DNA of 64,000 nucleotides from assembly GCF_009193175.1 (NCBI RefSeq), contig NZ_VUKE01000017.1, positions 1 to 64,000 on the forward strand. Reading direction: 5' to 3'. The notes beneath the pieces were generated by a model that did no database searches, was not told where the DNA came from, and saw only the letters and a program-made list of their open reading frames with translations. Positions 40,086 to 52,013 of this stretch are shown in pieces. The DNA comes from Georgenia ruanii. Lineage in GTDB: Bacteria; Actinomycetota; Actinomycetes; Actinomycetales; Actinomycetaceae. The number at the start of each line of letters is the position of its first letter. The first letter of the stretch is position 1. Position numbers and translations under genes: made by a program.

Positions 40086-40474
40086 TCACCCGGCCAGGCG
40101 GCGGGTGAGGCGAGCCGAGAACTGGTCGCCAGCCAGGCGGCCCCGACAGCGCGGGTCGGCAGCGCCACGGCCATGGCGGCGATGACGAGCCAGGGCACCT
40201 CGATGGTCCAGAGCGGGTTGACCTGCGTCAGCTCGTTGCCTTTGAAGAGCACGAGCGCCGCCGCCAGCACGAGTCCCGTGAGCACTCCGAGGATCGTGCC
40301 GATCACGACGATCGTCCCCGCCTGGGCGACCACGATCCGTTTGCGGGTGGCAGGTGCGGCGCCAATGGCGGCGAGCGTGGCCAGATCGGGCCGTGACTCG
40401 GTGGCCGCCAGTGCGACCACCACCCCGGAGGTCGCATAACCCACCAGCCCTCCGGCGGACCCAGGACGGTTCAC
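40086..40474 (-). pseudogene. FtsX-like ABC permease, C-terminal remnant
   Basis: Reads LAATESRPDLATLAAIGA and APATRKRIVVAQAGTIVVI, the last membrane segments of an FtsX-type permease, and ends with WLATSSRL. The N-terminal half is missing, and the natural end (LTRRLAG, stop at 40086) needs a one-base shift near 40105. No ATPase partner is adjacent. A truncated remnant inside the island edge. Confidence 0.8.
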
Positions 40475-40529
40475 CTCCGCCAGCTCGCCCTCGACACCAG
40501 CCGCACCTACCAGCCCCAGACAACGACAA

Positions 40530-40560
40530 AGCCCGAACCCTCAAACTGAGGGTTCGGGCT
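40530..40560 (-). terminator. terminator of tRNA-Ser(GGA)
   Basis: AGCCCGAACCCTCA and TGAGGGTTCGGGCT form a perfect 14-bp stem with an AAC loop, 30 bases past the tRNA 3' end on the minus strand. Confidence 0.85.
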
Positions 40561-40589
40561 GTCGCGGATGTCTTGCGACATCACACCGG

Positions 40590-40674
40590 CGGAGGATGGG
40601 GGATTCGAACCCCCGAGGGCTTGCACCCAACACGCTTTCCAAGCGTGCGCCATAGGCCACTAGGCGAATCCTCC
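40590..40674 (-). tRNA. tRNA-Ser(GGA)
   Basis: An 85-base class II tRNA. Acceptor GGAGGAT pairs with ATCCTCC, discriminator G. Anticodon loop TTGGAAA (GGA) is held by ACGC/GCGT, with a long variable arm and GGGGGTTCGAATCCCCC as the T arm. Its 3' end matches the fragment at 30306-30331, so it is a probable integration site. Confidence 0.96.
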
Positions 40675-40940
40675 TGGGAAAGACGGCCTCGCGGCAGACT
40701 TCCGAGAATCGAGGATACCCGACGCCCACGACTCCCTCGACCATCGGGCCCGCCGACCGGGGTGCTCTTGCTCACCCCGCCGGGCCATCCCGGGACCCGC
40801 CGGCCCGCCTCGGTTCTTGCCGCCGTGACCGCGTGGCCCCGCGGGCGGGCTCGGGCCCCGGTTGGTCCGTCCGCCGGTCAAGCCCCTGGTCGCTAGCCGG
40901 CCTTGCCCGGGCTCCCGTCGCGTCCGTTAGACTGGTCCGC

Positions 40941-41028
40941 GACCCCCCGTGCGGCGTCATCTTGCCGAACTCCCCCAGGGCCGGAAGGCAGCAAGGGTAG
41001 GTGAGCTCTGGCGGGTGCACGGGGGGTC
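40941..41028 (+). ncRNA. ffs: signal recognition particle RNA, small bacterial type
   Basis: The ends GACCCCCCGTGC and GCACGGGGGGTC pair. The apical domain has the invariant CAGGGCCGGAAGGCAGCAAGGGTA with the GGAA tetraloop and the asymmetric Ffh-binding loop. A TTAGACT -10-like element is at 40927. Position just before dnaX is usual in actinobacteria. Confidence 0.96.
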
Positions 41029-41096
41029 CCTCATCCTCTCCACCGGCCCGACCGGCGTCCCTGATGCGTGTCGGTGCCCCAGCTAGGGTCAGTGTC

Positions 41097-43334
41097 GTGA
41101 CAACAGCCCTGTACCGCCGCTACCGGCCGGAGACCTTCCAGGAGGTCATCGGTCAGGAGCACGTGACCGAGCCGCTGATGGCGGCGTTGCGCGCGGACCG
41201 GGTCACTCACGCCTATCTCTTCTCCGGCCCCCGCGGCTGCGGCAAGACGACGTCGGCCCGCATCCTCGCCCGCTGCCTCAACTGCGCCCAGGGCCCCACC
41301 GACACCCCGTGCGGGACGTGCCCGTCGTGCGTGGAGCTCGCCCGCGGCGGGTCGGGCTCCCTGGACGTCGTCGAGATCGACGCCGCCAGCCACAACGGCG
41401 TCGACGACGCCCGCGAGCTGCGGGAGCGGGCCAGCTTCGCGCCGGCCCGGGACCGGTACAAGATCTTCATCCTCGACGAGGCCCACATGGTCACGCCGCA
41501 GGGCTTCAACGCCCTGCTCAAGCTCGTCGAGGAGCCCCCGGAGCACGTGAAGTTCATCTTCGCGACGACGGAGCCGGACAAGGTCATCGGCACGATCCGC
41601 TCCCGCACGCACCACTACCCCTTCCGGCTGGTCCCGCCGGAGAGCCTGCTCGCCTACCTCGAGCAGCTGTGCGCCGCCGAGGGTGTCCAGGTGGGCGGCG
41701 GCGTGCTGCCGATGGTGGTGCGCGCGGGCGGGGGCTCGGTGCGCGACACCCTCTCCGTGCTCGACCAGCTCATCGCCGGCGCGCAGGACGGCGCCCTGGA
41801 CTACGACCGCGCCGTGGCCCTGCTGGGCTACACCGACGCGGCCCTGCTCGACGACGTCGTCGACGCCATCGCCGCCCGCGACGGGGCCAGCCTGTTCCGG
41901 GTGGTCGACCGGGTCATCGGTACCGGGCACGACCCACGCCGGTTCGTCGAGGACCTCCTGCAGCGCCTGCGCGACCTGGTCGTCATCGCCATGGCGGGCG
42001 AGCACGCCGCCGCCGCACTGCGCGGGGTGCCCTCGGACCAGCTCGACCGCATGCGCGCCCAGGCCCAGGCGCTCGGCCCCGCCCAGGTGTCCCGCGCCGC
42101 CGACCTCGTCAACGACGCGCTCACCGAGATGACCGGCGCCACCTCCCCGCGCCTGCAGCTCGAGCTGCTGTGCGCGCGGATCCTCCTGCCCGGTGCGGAC
42201 GCCGGCGAGGCCGGCTACGGCGCCCGGCTGGACCGCCTCGAGCACCAGGTCGCTACCGGCGCGCGCCCCGCGGCGACATCCGGCGCCCTGGCCGCCGTCG
42301 CGCCCGCCGCCCCGGCACCCGCCCCGGCGCCCGCCGCTGCGGCACCCGGCCCCGCGCCCACGGACACGTCCCCGGCGGCCGCCCCTGCTCCGGCCACCGC
42401 CCCCGCTCCGGCCGCGCCCGCCGCGCCGGCTGTGGCGGCAGACGGCGCTCCGGACGCCCGGCCGGCCGGCACCGCGCCCGTCGCCGGACGACCGGCGCCC
42501 TCGTCGGCCCCGGCCCGGCCCGCCGTCACGCCCGCGGCGCCCGCCGGTCCCGCCGCGCCCACCGGTCCCACCGCGCTCGCCCAGGGCGGCGCGGACGACG
42601 GCGGCGCCGACGCGGAGATGATCCGCAACCGGTGGTCCGAGGTCGTGGCGACGCTCGCACGCATGAAGCGGTCCACCTGGACCCTGGTGTCCCAGAACGC
42701 CCACGTGGGCGAGGTCGCCGGCGGGGTTCTGCGGCTCGTGTTCACCACCGCCGGCCTGGCCACCGCCTTCCGCAACGGCCCGCACGCCGCGCCCGTGCAG
42801 CAGGCCCTCGCCGAGACGCTCGGGGTGCGCCTGCGCATCGAGGCCGTCGCGGCCGACGGGTCCGGCGCCCCGGGGCTCGCGGGTCGGGCGGCGCCCACCC
42901 CTGCCGCGGCGCCCGTGCCGAGCGCCGCCACGCCGCCGAGCGCGGTCCTCAGCGCCCGCGCGAGCTGGCAGAGCCCCGCCACACCCAGCGCCGCCTCCCC
43001 GGCCGCCCCCGGCCCCGCGGCGCCGGCGGTCCCCGCCCCGGAGGACGACTACCCGCTGCCGCCGGAGCCGGTCGACGACGAGGGCCCCCACCCGGACGGT
43101 GCCGCGGCGTTCGCGCCGGCGCCCGCCGCCAGACCGGCCACGGCGCCGCCCGCGCCCGCCGCCCCGGCTCCGGTGCCGGCGCCCCGGCCCACGGTCTCGC
43201 CCGCCGACGACGTCGCCTCCTTCGACGACCCTGACGCCGAGGGCTCCGGCCTGGTCGGCGCGCCTCTCGTGGCCAAGGTGCTCGGCGGCACAGTTATCGA
43301 GGAGATCGCCGTGCCGCCGCAGGGGGCGATGTGA
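41097..43334 (+). CDS. dnaX: DNA polymerase III subunit gamma/tau
   Basis: 745 residues from GTG 41097 ([19 protein letters not shown]). The clamp-loader AAA+ ATPase has Walker [12 protein letters not shown], a four-Cys zinc module ([19 protein letters not shown]), DEAH Walker B and the arginine-finger motif SRTHHY. Residues about 230-380 are domains II-III. The last 350 residues are largely Ala/Pro with a short conserved piece ([19 protein letters not shown]) like the tau C-terminal region. No clear frameshift signal is visible for a separate gamma, so full length is expected. recR overlaps the stop. Confidence 0.96.
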   Translation: MTTALYRRYRPETFQEVIGQEHVTEPLMAALRADRVTHAYLFSGPRGCGKTTSARILARCLNCAQGPTDTPCGTCPSCVELARGGSGSLDVVEIDAASHNGVDDARELRERASFAPARDRYKIFILDEAHMVTPQGFNALLKLVEEPPEHVKFIFATTEPDKVIGTIRSRTHHYPFRLVPPESLLAYLEQLCAAEGVQVGGGVLPMVVRAGGGSVRDTLSVLDQLIAGAQDGALDYDRAVALLGYTDAALLDDVVDAIAARDGASLFRVVDRVIGTGHDPRRFVEDLLQRLRDLVVIAMAGEHAAAALRGVPSDQLDRMRAQAQALGPAQVSRAADLVNDALTEMTGATSPRLQLELLCARILLPGADAGEAGYGARLDRLEHQVATGARPAATSGALAAVAPAAPAPAPAPAAAAPGPAPTDTSPAAAPAPATAPAPAAPAAPAVAADGAPDARPAGTAPVAGRPAPSSAPARPAVTPAAPAGPAAPTGPTALAQGGADDGGADAEMIRNRWSEVVATLARMKRSTWTLVSQNAHVGEVAGGVLRLVFTTAGLATAFRNGPHAAPVQQALAETLGVRLRIEAVAADGSGAPGLAGRAAPTPAAAPVPSAATPPSAVLSARASWQSPATPSAASPAAPGPAAPAVPAPEDDYPLPPEPVDDEGPHPDGAAAFAPAPAARPATAPPAPAAPAPVPAPRPTVSPADDVASFDDPDAEGSGLVGAPLVAKVLGGTVIEEIAVPPQGAM

Positions 43335-43942
43335 TGGCTGGGGTCTACGAGGGTGCCGTCCAGGACCTCATCGACGAGCTCGGCCAGCTGCCAGGCGTGG
43401 GTCCCAAGAGCGCCCAGCGCATCGCGTTCCACATCCTCTCGGCGGACGCCGACGTCGTCGCGCGCCTGGTCAACGCCCTCACCCAGGTCAAGGAGCGGGT
43501 CCGCTTCTGCGAGATCTGCGGCAACGTCTCCGAGGGGCCGCGCTGCCGGATCTGCGAGGACCCGCGGCGCAACCCCACCGTGCTCTGCGTGGTGGAGGAG
43601 GCCAAGGACGTCGTCGCGATCGAGCGCACCCGGGAGTTCCGCGGCCGGTACCACGTGCTCGGCGGGGCCATCAACCCCATCGACGGCGTCGGCCCGGACG
43701 ACCTGCGCATCCGCGAGCTGATGACCCGCCTGGCCGACGGGGAGGTGGAGGAGGTCATCCTCGCCACCGACCCGAACATCGAGGGCGAGGCCACGGCCAC
43801 CTACCTCGCGCGGCTGCTGCGCGGAATGGGGATCGCCGTCTCCCGCCTCGCCTCCGGGCTGCCCGTGGGCGGCGACCTCGAGTACGCCGACGAGGTCACC
43901 CTGGGCCGGGCGTTCGAGGGCCGGCGGCGCGTCGAGTCCTGA
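43334..43942 (+). CDS. recR: recombination mediator RecR
   Basis: 202 residues. The ATG at 43334 overlaps dnaX TGA; the track's preceding GTG codon is less likely. HhH motif [14 protein letters not shown], the zinc finger [16 protein letters not shown], and the TOPRIM domain with [12 protein letters not shown] and [12 protein letters not shown] are intact. Works with RecF/RecO to load RecA at gaps. The dnaX-recR order is widely conserved. Confidence 0.97.
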   Translation: MAGVYEGAVQDLIDELGQLPGVGPKSAQRIAFHILSADADVVARLVNALTQVKERVRFCEICGNVSEGPRCRICEDPRRNPTVLCVVEEAKDVVAIERTREFRGRYHVLGGAINPIDGVGPDDLRIRELMTRLADGEVEEVILATDPNIEGEATATYLARLLRGMGIAVSRLASGLPVGGDLEYADEVTLGRAFEGRRRVES

Positions 43943-44005
43943 CGCCCCGGCCTCCGCGCGGGCCCGCCGCCCGGCCACCCTCGCTGACGTGGTGAGATAC
44001 CCGTC

Positions 44006-44791
44006 GTGCCACCGGAGATCGACACCCTCGCCCTCGTGCTGCTCGTCCTCGCGGGCCTGACCGCCGGGTGGGTGGACGCGGTCGTGGGCGGTGGTGGGCT
44101 CGTCCAGCTGCCGGCGCTGCTCCTCATGCCGGGCCTGACCCCGCTGCAGGCGCTGGCCACCAACAAGGTTGGCTCCATCATGGGCACCTCGACCAGCGCC
44201 CTGACCTACTACCGGCGGGTGGGCCCGGACCTGCGCACCGCCGCGCCGATGGCGATCGCCGCGTTCCTCGCCGCCGTCGGGGGCGCCGCCGTGGCCAGCC
44301 GGATCCCCGCCGCCGCGTTTACCCCGATCATCCTCGTCGCCTGCGTGTCCGTCGGCGCCTGGACGCTGGCCCGTCCCGCGCTCGGGCGCACCACCGCGCT
44401 GCGGTGGGAGGGGCGCCGGCACGTCGCCGCCGCGCTCGGGCTCGGCCTGCTCATCGGCGCCTACGACGGCGTCCTGGGCCCGGGCACCGGCAGCTTCCTC
44501 GTCATCGCCCTCGTCGGGGTGCTCGGGTATGCGTTCCTGCCGGCCTCCGCGATCGCCAAGATCGTCAACTTCGCCACCAACCTCGGTGCGCTCGCCTTCT
44601 TCGTCCCGCATGGCGCCGTGGTCTGGCCGCTCGGGCTGGTGGTCGGCACGGCCAACCTCGTCGGCGCCTACATCGGCGCCCGCATGGCGGTGGCCCGCGG
44701 CAGCGCCTTCGTCCGTGTGATCTTCGTCCTCGTCGTCGGCGCGCTGGTGATCCGGCTGGCCTGGCAGACCGCCGACCAGTACTGGATCTGA
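44006..44791 (+). CDS. TauE/SafE-type membrane permease
   Basis: 261 residues from GTG 44006, eight hydrophobic segments. The family patterns are VDAVVGGGGLVQLPALLLMPG with LQALATNKVGSIMGTSTS in the first half, and GAYDGVLGPGTGSFLVIAL with IAKIVNFATNLGAL in the second. TauE/SafE members export sulfite or organosulfonates, but many actinobacterial copies have no assigned cargo, and no sulfur gene is adjacent. Confidence 0.9.
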   Translation: MPPEIDTLALVLLVLAGLTAGWVDAVVGGGGLVQLPALLLMPGLTPLQALATNKVGSIMGTSTSALTYYRRVGPDLRTAAPMAIAAFLAAVGGAAVASRIPAAAFTPIILVACVSVGAWTLARPALGRTTALRWEGRRHVAAALGLGLLIGAYDGVLGPGTGSFLVIALVGVLGYAFLPASAIAKIVNFATNLGALAFFVPHGAVVWPLGLVVGTANLVGAYIGARMAVARGSAFVRVIFVLVVGALVIRLAWQTADQYWI

Positions 44792-44963
44792 CACGAAACG
44801 GCGCGCCGCGGCCGCGCCCGGGGCACCCCGACCGGGCGGCCATGTGGCGTCCACCATCCGGATCCGTCGCTGACCGCAGCATGAGACGCACCTAGACTGG
44901 TGCGGGTCAGCGGCGGCGGAGTATCGCATCCCGCCGCCTTCCCACCGGTACCGGAGCACACTC

Positions 44964-47329
<2,366 letters not shown>

Positions 47330-47340
47330 CGACGCCGACG

Positions 47341-47374
47341 GGGCCGCAGCCAGCTCGACGAGCCGGCTGCGGCC
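47341..47374 (+). terminator. lysC-asd operon terminator
   Basis: GGGCCGCAGCC at 47341-47351 pairs with GGCTGCGGCCC at 47364-47374, with GCTCG/CGAGC continuing the stem. Confidence 0.85.
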
Positions 47375-47462
47375 CTGTCGCATGCCTGCGCGACCCTGGC
47401 CACGCCGCCGGCCCGGCCCGTAGGCTGACGGCGCAACCCTGCCGCCGCTGTCAGGAGCCGAC

Positions 47463-47852
47463 ATGACCGAGAGCACGCCGCAGCGCCCCACCGTCATGTG
47501 GTGGGAGGTGCCCGTCACCGACCTCGCCCGGGGCAAGGAGTTCTACGGTGCGGTCTTCGGGTGGAGCTACACCCCGATGGGCGACGACGAGAACTACGCC
47601 ATCATCACCGTCGGCGGGGACTTCGTCGGGGGCCTGTACAAGGCCCCGCCGGACACCCCGACCGCGCCGTCCGTGCGCATCTACGTCAACGTCGAGGACC
47701 TCGAGGCGACCCTGCAGGCGGTCGAGGCGGCGGGTGGGTCGGTGACCACGCCGCGCACCGAGGTCGGCGGCGACATGGGCTGGTGGGCGGAGATCGCCGA
47801 CCCGGACGGGCGCTGGCTGGGACTGACCACGAGCAACCCGCCGCGGGGCTGA
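47463..47852 (+). CDS. VOC-family (glyoxalase-like) protein
   Basis: 129 residues from ATG 47463. The single vicinal-oxygen-chelate unit has WWEVPVTDLARGKEFYGAVFGW at the start, IITVGGDFVGGLYK, then GGSVTTPRTEVGGDMGWWAEIADPDGRWLGL. A metal-binding Glu in the last strand is present as D/W region is typical of the 27-kDa-antigen-like group. Function unknown; stands alone. Confidence 0.88.
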   Translation: MTESTPQRPTVMWWEVPVTDLARGKEFYGAVFGWSYTPMGDDENYAIITVGGDFVGGLYKAPPDTPTAPSVRIYVNVEDLEATLQAVEAAGGSVTTPRTEVGGDMGWWAEIADPDGRWLGLTTSNPPRG

Positions 47853-47905
47853 GCCCCGCCCCTCCGCGACCGCCCTGCCCTTGTGGCCGCAACCAACCTG
47901 CCAGC

Positions 47906-47919
47906 CTGGCTGCGACCAG
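47906..47919. repeat. dispersed CTGGTCGCAGCCAG element, copy 2 (reverse)
   Basis: CTGGCTGCGACCAG is the exact reverse complement of 20054-20067. A related GGCTGGCTGCGCCCAG follows at 47927. The site lies between convergent VOC and S9 peptidase genes. Confidence 0.6.
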
Positions 47920-47960
47920 AAGGGCAGGCTGGCTGCGCCCAGTGGCGAAAGGGCCGGGGG

Positions 47961-49823
47961 TCAGGGCCGGTCGGGCAGGTGGCGGCGCACGAAGTCGAGC
48001 TGGCGGCGCAGCTGGGCCACCTCCTCGTCGTCGACCACGCTGCCGTGCCCGGCGCCGTAGGTGTACAGCTCCACCTCGCCGGGGTAGTCCTCGCGCGCCC
48101 GCAGCGCCCGCACGTAGTTGAGCACCTGCCCCAGCGGGCAGCGCGGGTCGTTCTCCCCGGCCATGACGAGCACCGGCGCCCGCACGGCGTCGACGTAGGT
48201 CAGCGGGCTGGCCACCCGGTAGGCCTCGGGCGCCTCCTCGGGCGAGCCGCCGAAGATCGACCGGTCGAACGCCTGCAGGTCCGGCATCTCCTCGTAGTAG
48301 GCGGTGACGTAGTCGGCCACCGGCACGTCGGCGAGGCCCACCGCCCACCGGCCGGGCTGGGTGCCCAGCCCGAGCAGGGTGAGGAACCCACCCCAGGAGG
48401 CCCCGGCCAGCACCGACCGGGCCGGGTCGACCACCCCGTCGGCCACGAGCGTGTCGTGCACCGCGGCGATGTCCTCCAGCTCGGTCAGGCCCACCCGCCC
48501 CTCGAGGGCGTCGCGCCAGGCCGACCCGTACCCGGTCGAGCCGCGGTAGTTGACGCTCACGACGGCGAACCCGTGGTCCACCCAGGCGGCGAGGTAGGCG
48601 GAGAAGGAGTCCGACCGGTGCCAGGCCGGCCCGCCGTGGACGTCGACGAGCGCGGGGAACGGACCGTCGCCCGGCGGCACGCGCAGCAGCGCGTGCACCC
48701 GCCCGCCGGGCCCGTCGGCCCACACGTCGCGCACCGGCACCGACGGGGCCGCCCGCAGCCCCTGCGGGGCGAGGATCTCCCGGCCCGTGGTGGCCGAGAC
48801 CACGGTGCGCGGGCTCGCGGCGGACGACCACCGCAGCCACACGTCCCCGTCGGGCCGCGGGCTGGCCTCGGACACGGTGCCGTCCGCCGGGCCCACCGGG
48901 GTGGTCACCGCGCCGGCGAGCACGTGGCGGTACAGCCGGGTGCGCGCCTCGTGGTCGACGGCGACGAGCAGGGTGGCGCCGTCGGGGTACCACCAGGCGT
49001 CGGTGACCTCGCCGGGCAGCGGCGCCCCGCCGGGCAGGCGCAGGACGACGTCGTCGACCAGGCCGGTGCCCAAGTCCCACACGGCCAGCTCGGCGCGCCC
49101 CCGGCGCTCGTGGGCGAGGAGCAGCCGCAGGTCCCCGTCGCGCGGGGCGAAGTCGATGGCGGTCAGCCCGCGGCCGGGGCCGTCGTCGAGGTCGGCGACC
49201 ACCGCACCGGTGTCCGCCGCGACCACCCGGAGCGCCATGTGGCGGTTGTCCCCGCGCTCGGAGTGCTCGATGGCCACGAGGTTGCCGTCGTGGGACAGCG
49301 CCGCCGCCTCGGCGTCGCACTCGTGCCGGTACAGCAGCACCAGCTCGTCCGTGCCCGGCTCCGTCGCGCCGACCACCACCTGGTGGATCGTCGTGCCCTG
49401 CTCCGAGCTGCGCCCGACGACGGCGGTGCCGTCCCGGGCGAGCAGCAGCCCGGCCGGGTAGGCGTCCGGGAGGTCGACGGGGTCCTGCACGCCGTGCCCG
49501 GGCGGGGAGCCGAAGGGCTGGCGGCGCCACCGGCCGAACTCGTCGCCGTCGGTGTCGTCGAACCACCACAGCCACCGGCCCAGCGGGTCGATCGTGGCCA
49601 GGGTGGTGCCCTGCGGCCGGTCCGTCGCCTGCACCAGCCGGCCGGTGCGCTGGTCCCAGGAGTGCACCTGCAGCACCCCGCGGGCGGTGGCCACCACGCA
49701 GGCCCGCGCCGGGGCGTCCTCGGCCCACTCGGGCAGCTCGACCTGGTGGGCGCGCAGCCGCATCTCCCACGGCGGCGGGGGCCAGTCGGCGGCGGGGGGT
49801 CGGGCGGCGGAAGGGGTGCTCAC
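47961..49823 (-). CDS. S9-family prolyl oligopeptidase-like peptidase
   Basis: 620 residues from GTG 49823. An N-terminal beta-propeller-like region (about 1-375) has repeated D-G-x turns (TIDPLGRWLWWFDD, ALSHDGNLVAIEHS). The C-terminal hydrolase domain has VDVHGGPAWHRSDSF, nucleophile GASWGGFLT, acid in MAGENDPRCP and His in YGAGHGS. It lacks a signal peptide, so it is cytosolic, cleaving oligopeptides or acylated amino acids. Stands alone. Confidence 0.92.
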   Translation of the reverse strand: MSTPSAARPPAADWPPPPWEMRLRAHQVELPEWAEDAPARACVVATARGVLQVHSWDQRTGRLVQATDRPQGTTLATIDPLGRWLWWFDDTDGDEFGRWRRQPFGSPPGHGVQDPVDLPDAYPAGLLLARDGTAVVGRSSEQGTTIHQVVVGATEPGTDELVLLYRHECDAEAAALSHDGNLVAIEHSERGDNRHMALRVVAADTGAVVADLDDGPGRGLTAIDFAPRDGDLRLLLAHERRGRAELAVWDLGTGLVDDVVLRLPGGAPLPGEVTDAWWYPDGATLLVAVDHEARTRLYRHVLAGAVTTPVGPADGTVSEASPRPDGDVWLRWSSAASPRTVVSATTGREILAPQGLRAAPSVPVRDVWADGPGGRVHALLRVPPGDGPFPALVDVHGGPAWHRSDSFSAYLAAWVDHGFAVVSVNYRGSTGYGSAWRDALEGRVGLTELEDIAAVHDTLVADGVVDPARSVLAGASWGGFLTLLGLGTQPGRWAVGLADVPVADYVTAYYEEMPDLQAFDRSIFGGSPEEAPEAYRVASPLTYVDAVRAPVLVMAGENDPRCPLGQVLNYVRALRAREDYPGEVELYTYGAGHGSVVDDEEVAQLRRQLDFVRRHLPDRP

Positions 49824-49965
49824 CCTCGCAGCGTAGAGCCGCCCGGGCGGTGGCCGCCGCGGCCCCGAGGTGCCACCGCGGCGCGGGGCGCGGCATCATG
49901 GAACGTCCCTCGCCCGGCCACCGTTTTACCGGTCACCGCTGACCCGCGCAGAAGAGGGGGCACCG

Positions 49966-50877
49966 ATGCTGCACGCGCGCACCAGCCCCGCCGCGAAACG
50001 CGCCGTCCTGCGCGAGCGGCTGGCGACGGCCGAGCAGCCGCTGCGGCTGCCCGGGGCCTTCAACGCCCTGACGGCGAAGCTCATCGAGGAGCTCGGCTTC
50101 GAGGGGGTGTACGTCTCCGGCGCCGCGATCTCCGCCGACCTCGGCCTGCCGGACCTCGGCCTGACCACCCCGACGGAGGTGGCGGACCGGGCCGGGCAGA
50201 TCGCCCGCATGACGGACCTGGCCACGCTGGTCGACGCGGACACCGGCGACGGCGAGCCGATGAACGTCGCCCGCATCGTCCAGGTCCTGGAGGAGCACGG
50301 GCTGGCCGGCTGCCACATCGAGGACCAGGTCCACCCCGTGCGCTGCGGCCCCGGCAACGGGGAGGAGACCGTCGACGCGACCACCGCCGTCCACCGCATC
50401 CGCGCGGCGGTGGACGCCCGGCGGGACGGGAACTTCCTCGTCGTCGCCCGCACCCTCGTCCGCGCCGCCTCCGGCCTGGACGGCACGGTCGAACGGGCCC
50501 GGGCCCTCGTCGGGGCCGGGGCCGACGTCGTCTTCCCCGAGGGGCTGCGCGACCTGCGCGAGTTCGAGGCCGTGGTGCGCGCCGTCGACGTGCCGGTGCT
50601 GGCCGAGATGAGCGAGTTCGGGGGGTCGGCCCTGTTCACGGTCCGCCAGCTCGCCGACGCCGGCGTGCGGATGATCGTCTACCCCGTCACACTGCTGCGG
50701 CTGGCGATGGGCATCGCGGAGCGCGGGCTCGGCGTCCTGGCCACGCAGGGGACGCAGGCCGCCCTCGTGCCGGAGATGCAGACGCCCGCGCGGCTCGACG
50801 CGCTCCTCGACGCCGCCGCCTACACCGCCTTCGAGGAGCTCATCGCCACCTACCGGCCCGACGGCACCGAGGAGTGA
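49966..50877 (+). CDS. methylisocitrate-lyase-like protein with an altered catalytic loop
   Basis: 303 residues from ATG 49966 behind AGAGGGGG. It is PrpB-like over its length: RLPGAFNALTAKLIEELGFEG, YVSGAAISADLGLPDLGL, the Mg-binding LVDADTGDGEP and GCHIEDQV. The catalytic loop normally reading P-K-R-C-G-H is PVRCGPG here, so Lys and His of KRCGH are Val and Pro while the Cys stays; NMTEFG-type residues are EMSEFG and ARTDAR is ARTLVR. Together this suggests changed or lost lyase activity. It precedes prpC by two bases, no prpD is adjacent. Could be a specialised C-C lyase of the isocitrate-lyase/PEP-mutase superfamily. Confidence 0.8.
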   Translation: MLHARTSPAAKRAVLRERLATAEQPLRLPGAFNALTAKLIEELGFEGVYVSGAAISADLGLPDLGLTTPTEVADRAGQIARMTDLATLVDADTGDGEPMNVARIVQVLEEHGLAGCHIEDQVHPVRCGPGNGEETVDATTAVHRIRAAVDARRDGNFLVVARTLVRAASGLDGTVERARALVGAGADVVFPEGLRDLREFEAVVRAVDVPVLAEMSEFGGSALFTVRQLADAGVRMIVYPVTLLRLAMGIAERGLGVLATQGTQAALVPEMQTPARLDALLDAAAYTAFEELIATYRPDGTEE

Positions 50878-50879
50878 TC

Positions 50880-52004
50880 GTGTCCCAGACGTCCGAGATC
50901 CACCGCGGCCTGGCCGGCGTCGTCGTCGACGTCACAGCGATCTCCAAGGTCGACGCCGCGAGCAACTCCCTGCTCTACCGGGGCTACCCGGTCCAGGAGC
51001 TGGCCACCCAGGCCACCGTCGAGGAGGTGGCGCACCTGCTCTGGCACGGCGAGCTGCCCAGCCCCGACCAGCTCGCCGTCCTCATCGCCGAGGGCCGGAC
51101 GGCGCGGTTCCTGCCCGACGCGGTGCGGGTCGCCGTCGAGGCCCTGCCGGTGACCTGCCACCCCATGGACGTGTGCCGCACGGCGGTGTCGGTGCTCGGG
51201 GCCAACGACCCCCGGGCGGAGGACTCCTCCCGCGAGGCCGAGATCGCCAAGGCCGTCCAGCTCTTCGCCGTCATGCCCGGCGTCGTCGCGCTGGACCAGC
51301 GGCGCCGGCGCGGGCTGGCGCCGGTCGAGGCGCGGGCCGACCTCTCCTACGCGGAGAACTTCCTGTGGATGACGTTCGGAGCGGTGCCCGACGACGTCGT
51401 CCTGCGCACGTTCGAGACCTCCCTGATCCTCTACGCCGAGCACTCCTTCAACGCCTCCACCTTCACCGCCCGGGTCATCACCTCCACGCTCGCGGACCTG
51501 CACTCGGCGGTGACCGGCGCCGTCGGGGCACTCAAGGGCCCGCTGCACGGCGGCGCCAACGAGGCGGTGATGCGCACCTTCGACGCCATCGGCTCCGCCG
51601 CGAACGTCCCGGCCTGGCTGGACGCGACGCTGGCCCGCAAGGAGAAGGTCATGGGCTTCGGCCACCGGGTCTACAAGCACGGCGACTCCCGGGTGCCGAC
51701 GATGCGGGCCGCGCTGGACGACCTCGTCGAGCACACCGGCCGCCACGACCTGCTGGAGATGTACGAGGCCCTCGAGCAGGGGATGCGCGAGCGCACCGGC
51801 ATCGAGCCGAACCTCGACTACCCGGCGGGCCTGGCGTACCACCTCATGGGCTTCGACACCTCGACGTTCACGCCGATCTTCGTCGCGGCGCGGGTGCTCG
51901 GCTGGACGGCGCACATCATGGAGCAGCGCGCCGCCAACGCCCTCATCCGGCCGCTGAGCGAGTACGTCGGGCCCGCCCAGCGCGAGGTGCCCGAGGGCGT
52001 GTGA
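50880..52004 (+). CDS. prpC: 2-methylcitrate / citrate synthase
   Basis: 374 residues from GTG 50880, two bases after the prpB-like stop. The citrate-synthase family motifs are intact: substrate His in LKGPLHGGANEAVM, GFGHRVYKHGDSR with the catalytic His, and the Asp in IEPNLDYPAGLAYHLMG. Its length and partner gene fit 2-methylcitrate synthase, condensing propionyl-CoA with oxaloacetate; citrate synthase activity is usual as a side reaction. Given its partner's altered loop, the true pathway is open. Confidence 0.88.
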   Translation: MSQTSEIHRGLAGVVVDVTAISKVDAASNSLLYRGYPVQELATQATVEEVAHLLWHGELPSPDQLAVLIAEGRTARFLPDAVRVAVEALPVTCHPMDVCRTAVSVLGANDPRAEDSSREAEIAKAVQLFAVMPGVVALDQRRRRGLAPVEARADLSYAENFLWMTFGAVPDDVVLRTFETSLILYAEHSFNASTFTARVITSTLADLHSAVTGAVGALKGPLHGGANEAVMRTFDAIGSAANVPAWLDATLARKEKVMGFGHRVYKHGDSRVPTMRAALDDLVEHTGRHDLLEMYEALEQGMRERTGIEPNLDYPAGLAYHLMGFDTSTFTPIFVAARVLGWTAHIMEQRAANALIRPLSEYVGPAQREVPEGV

Positions 52005-52013
52005 CCGGGCGGG

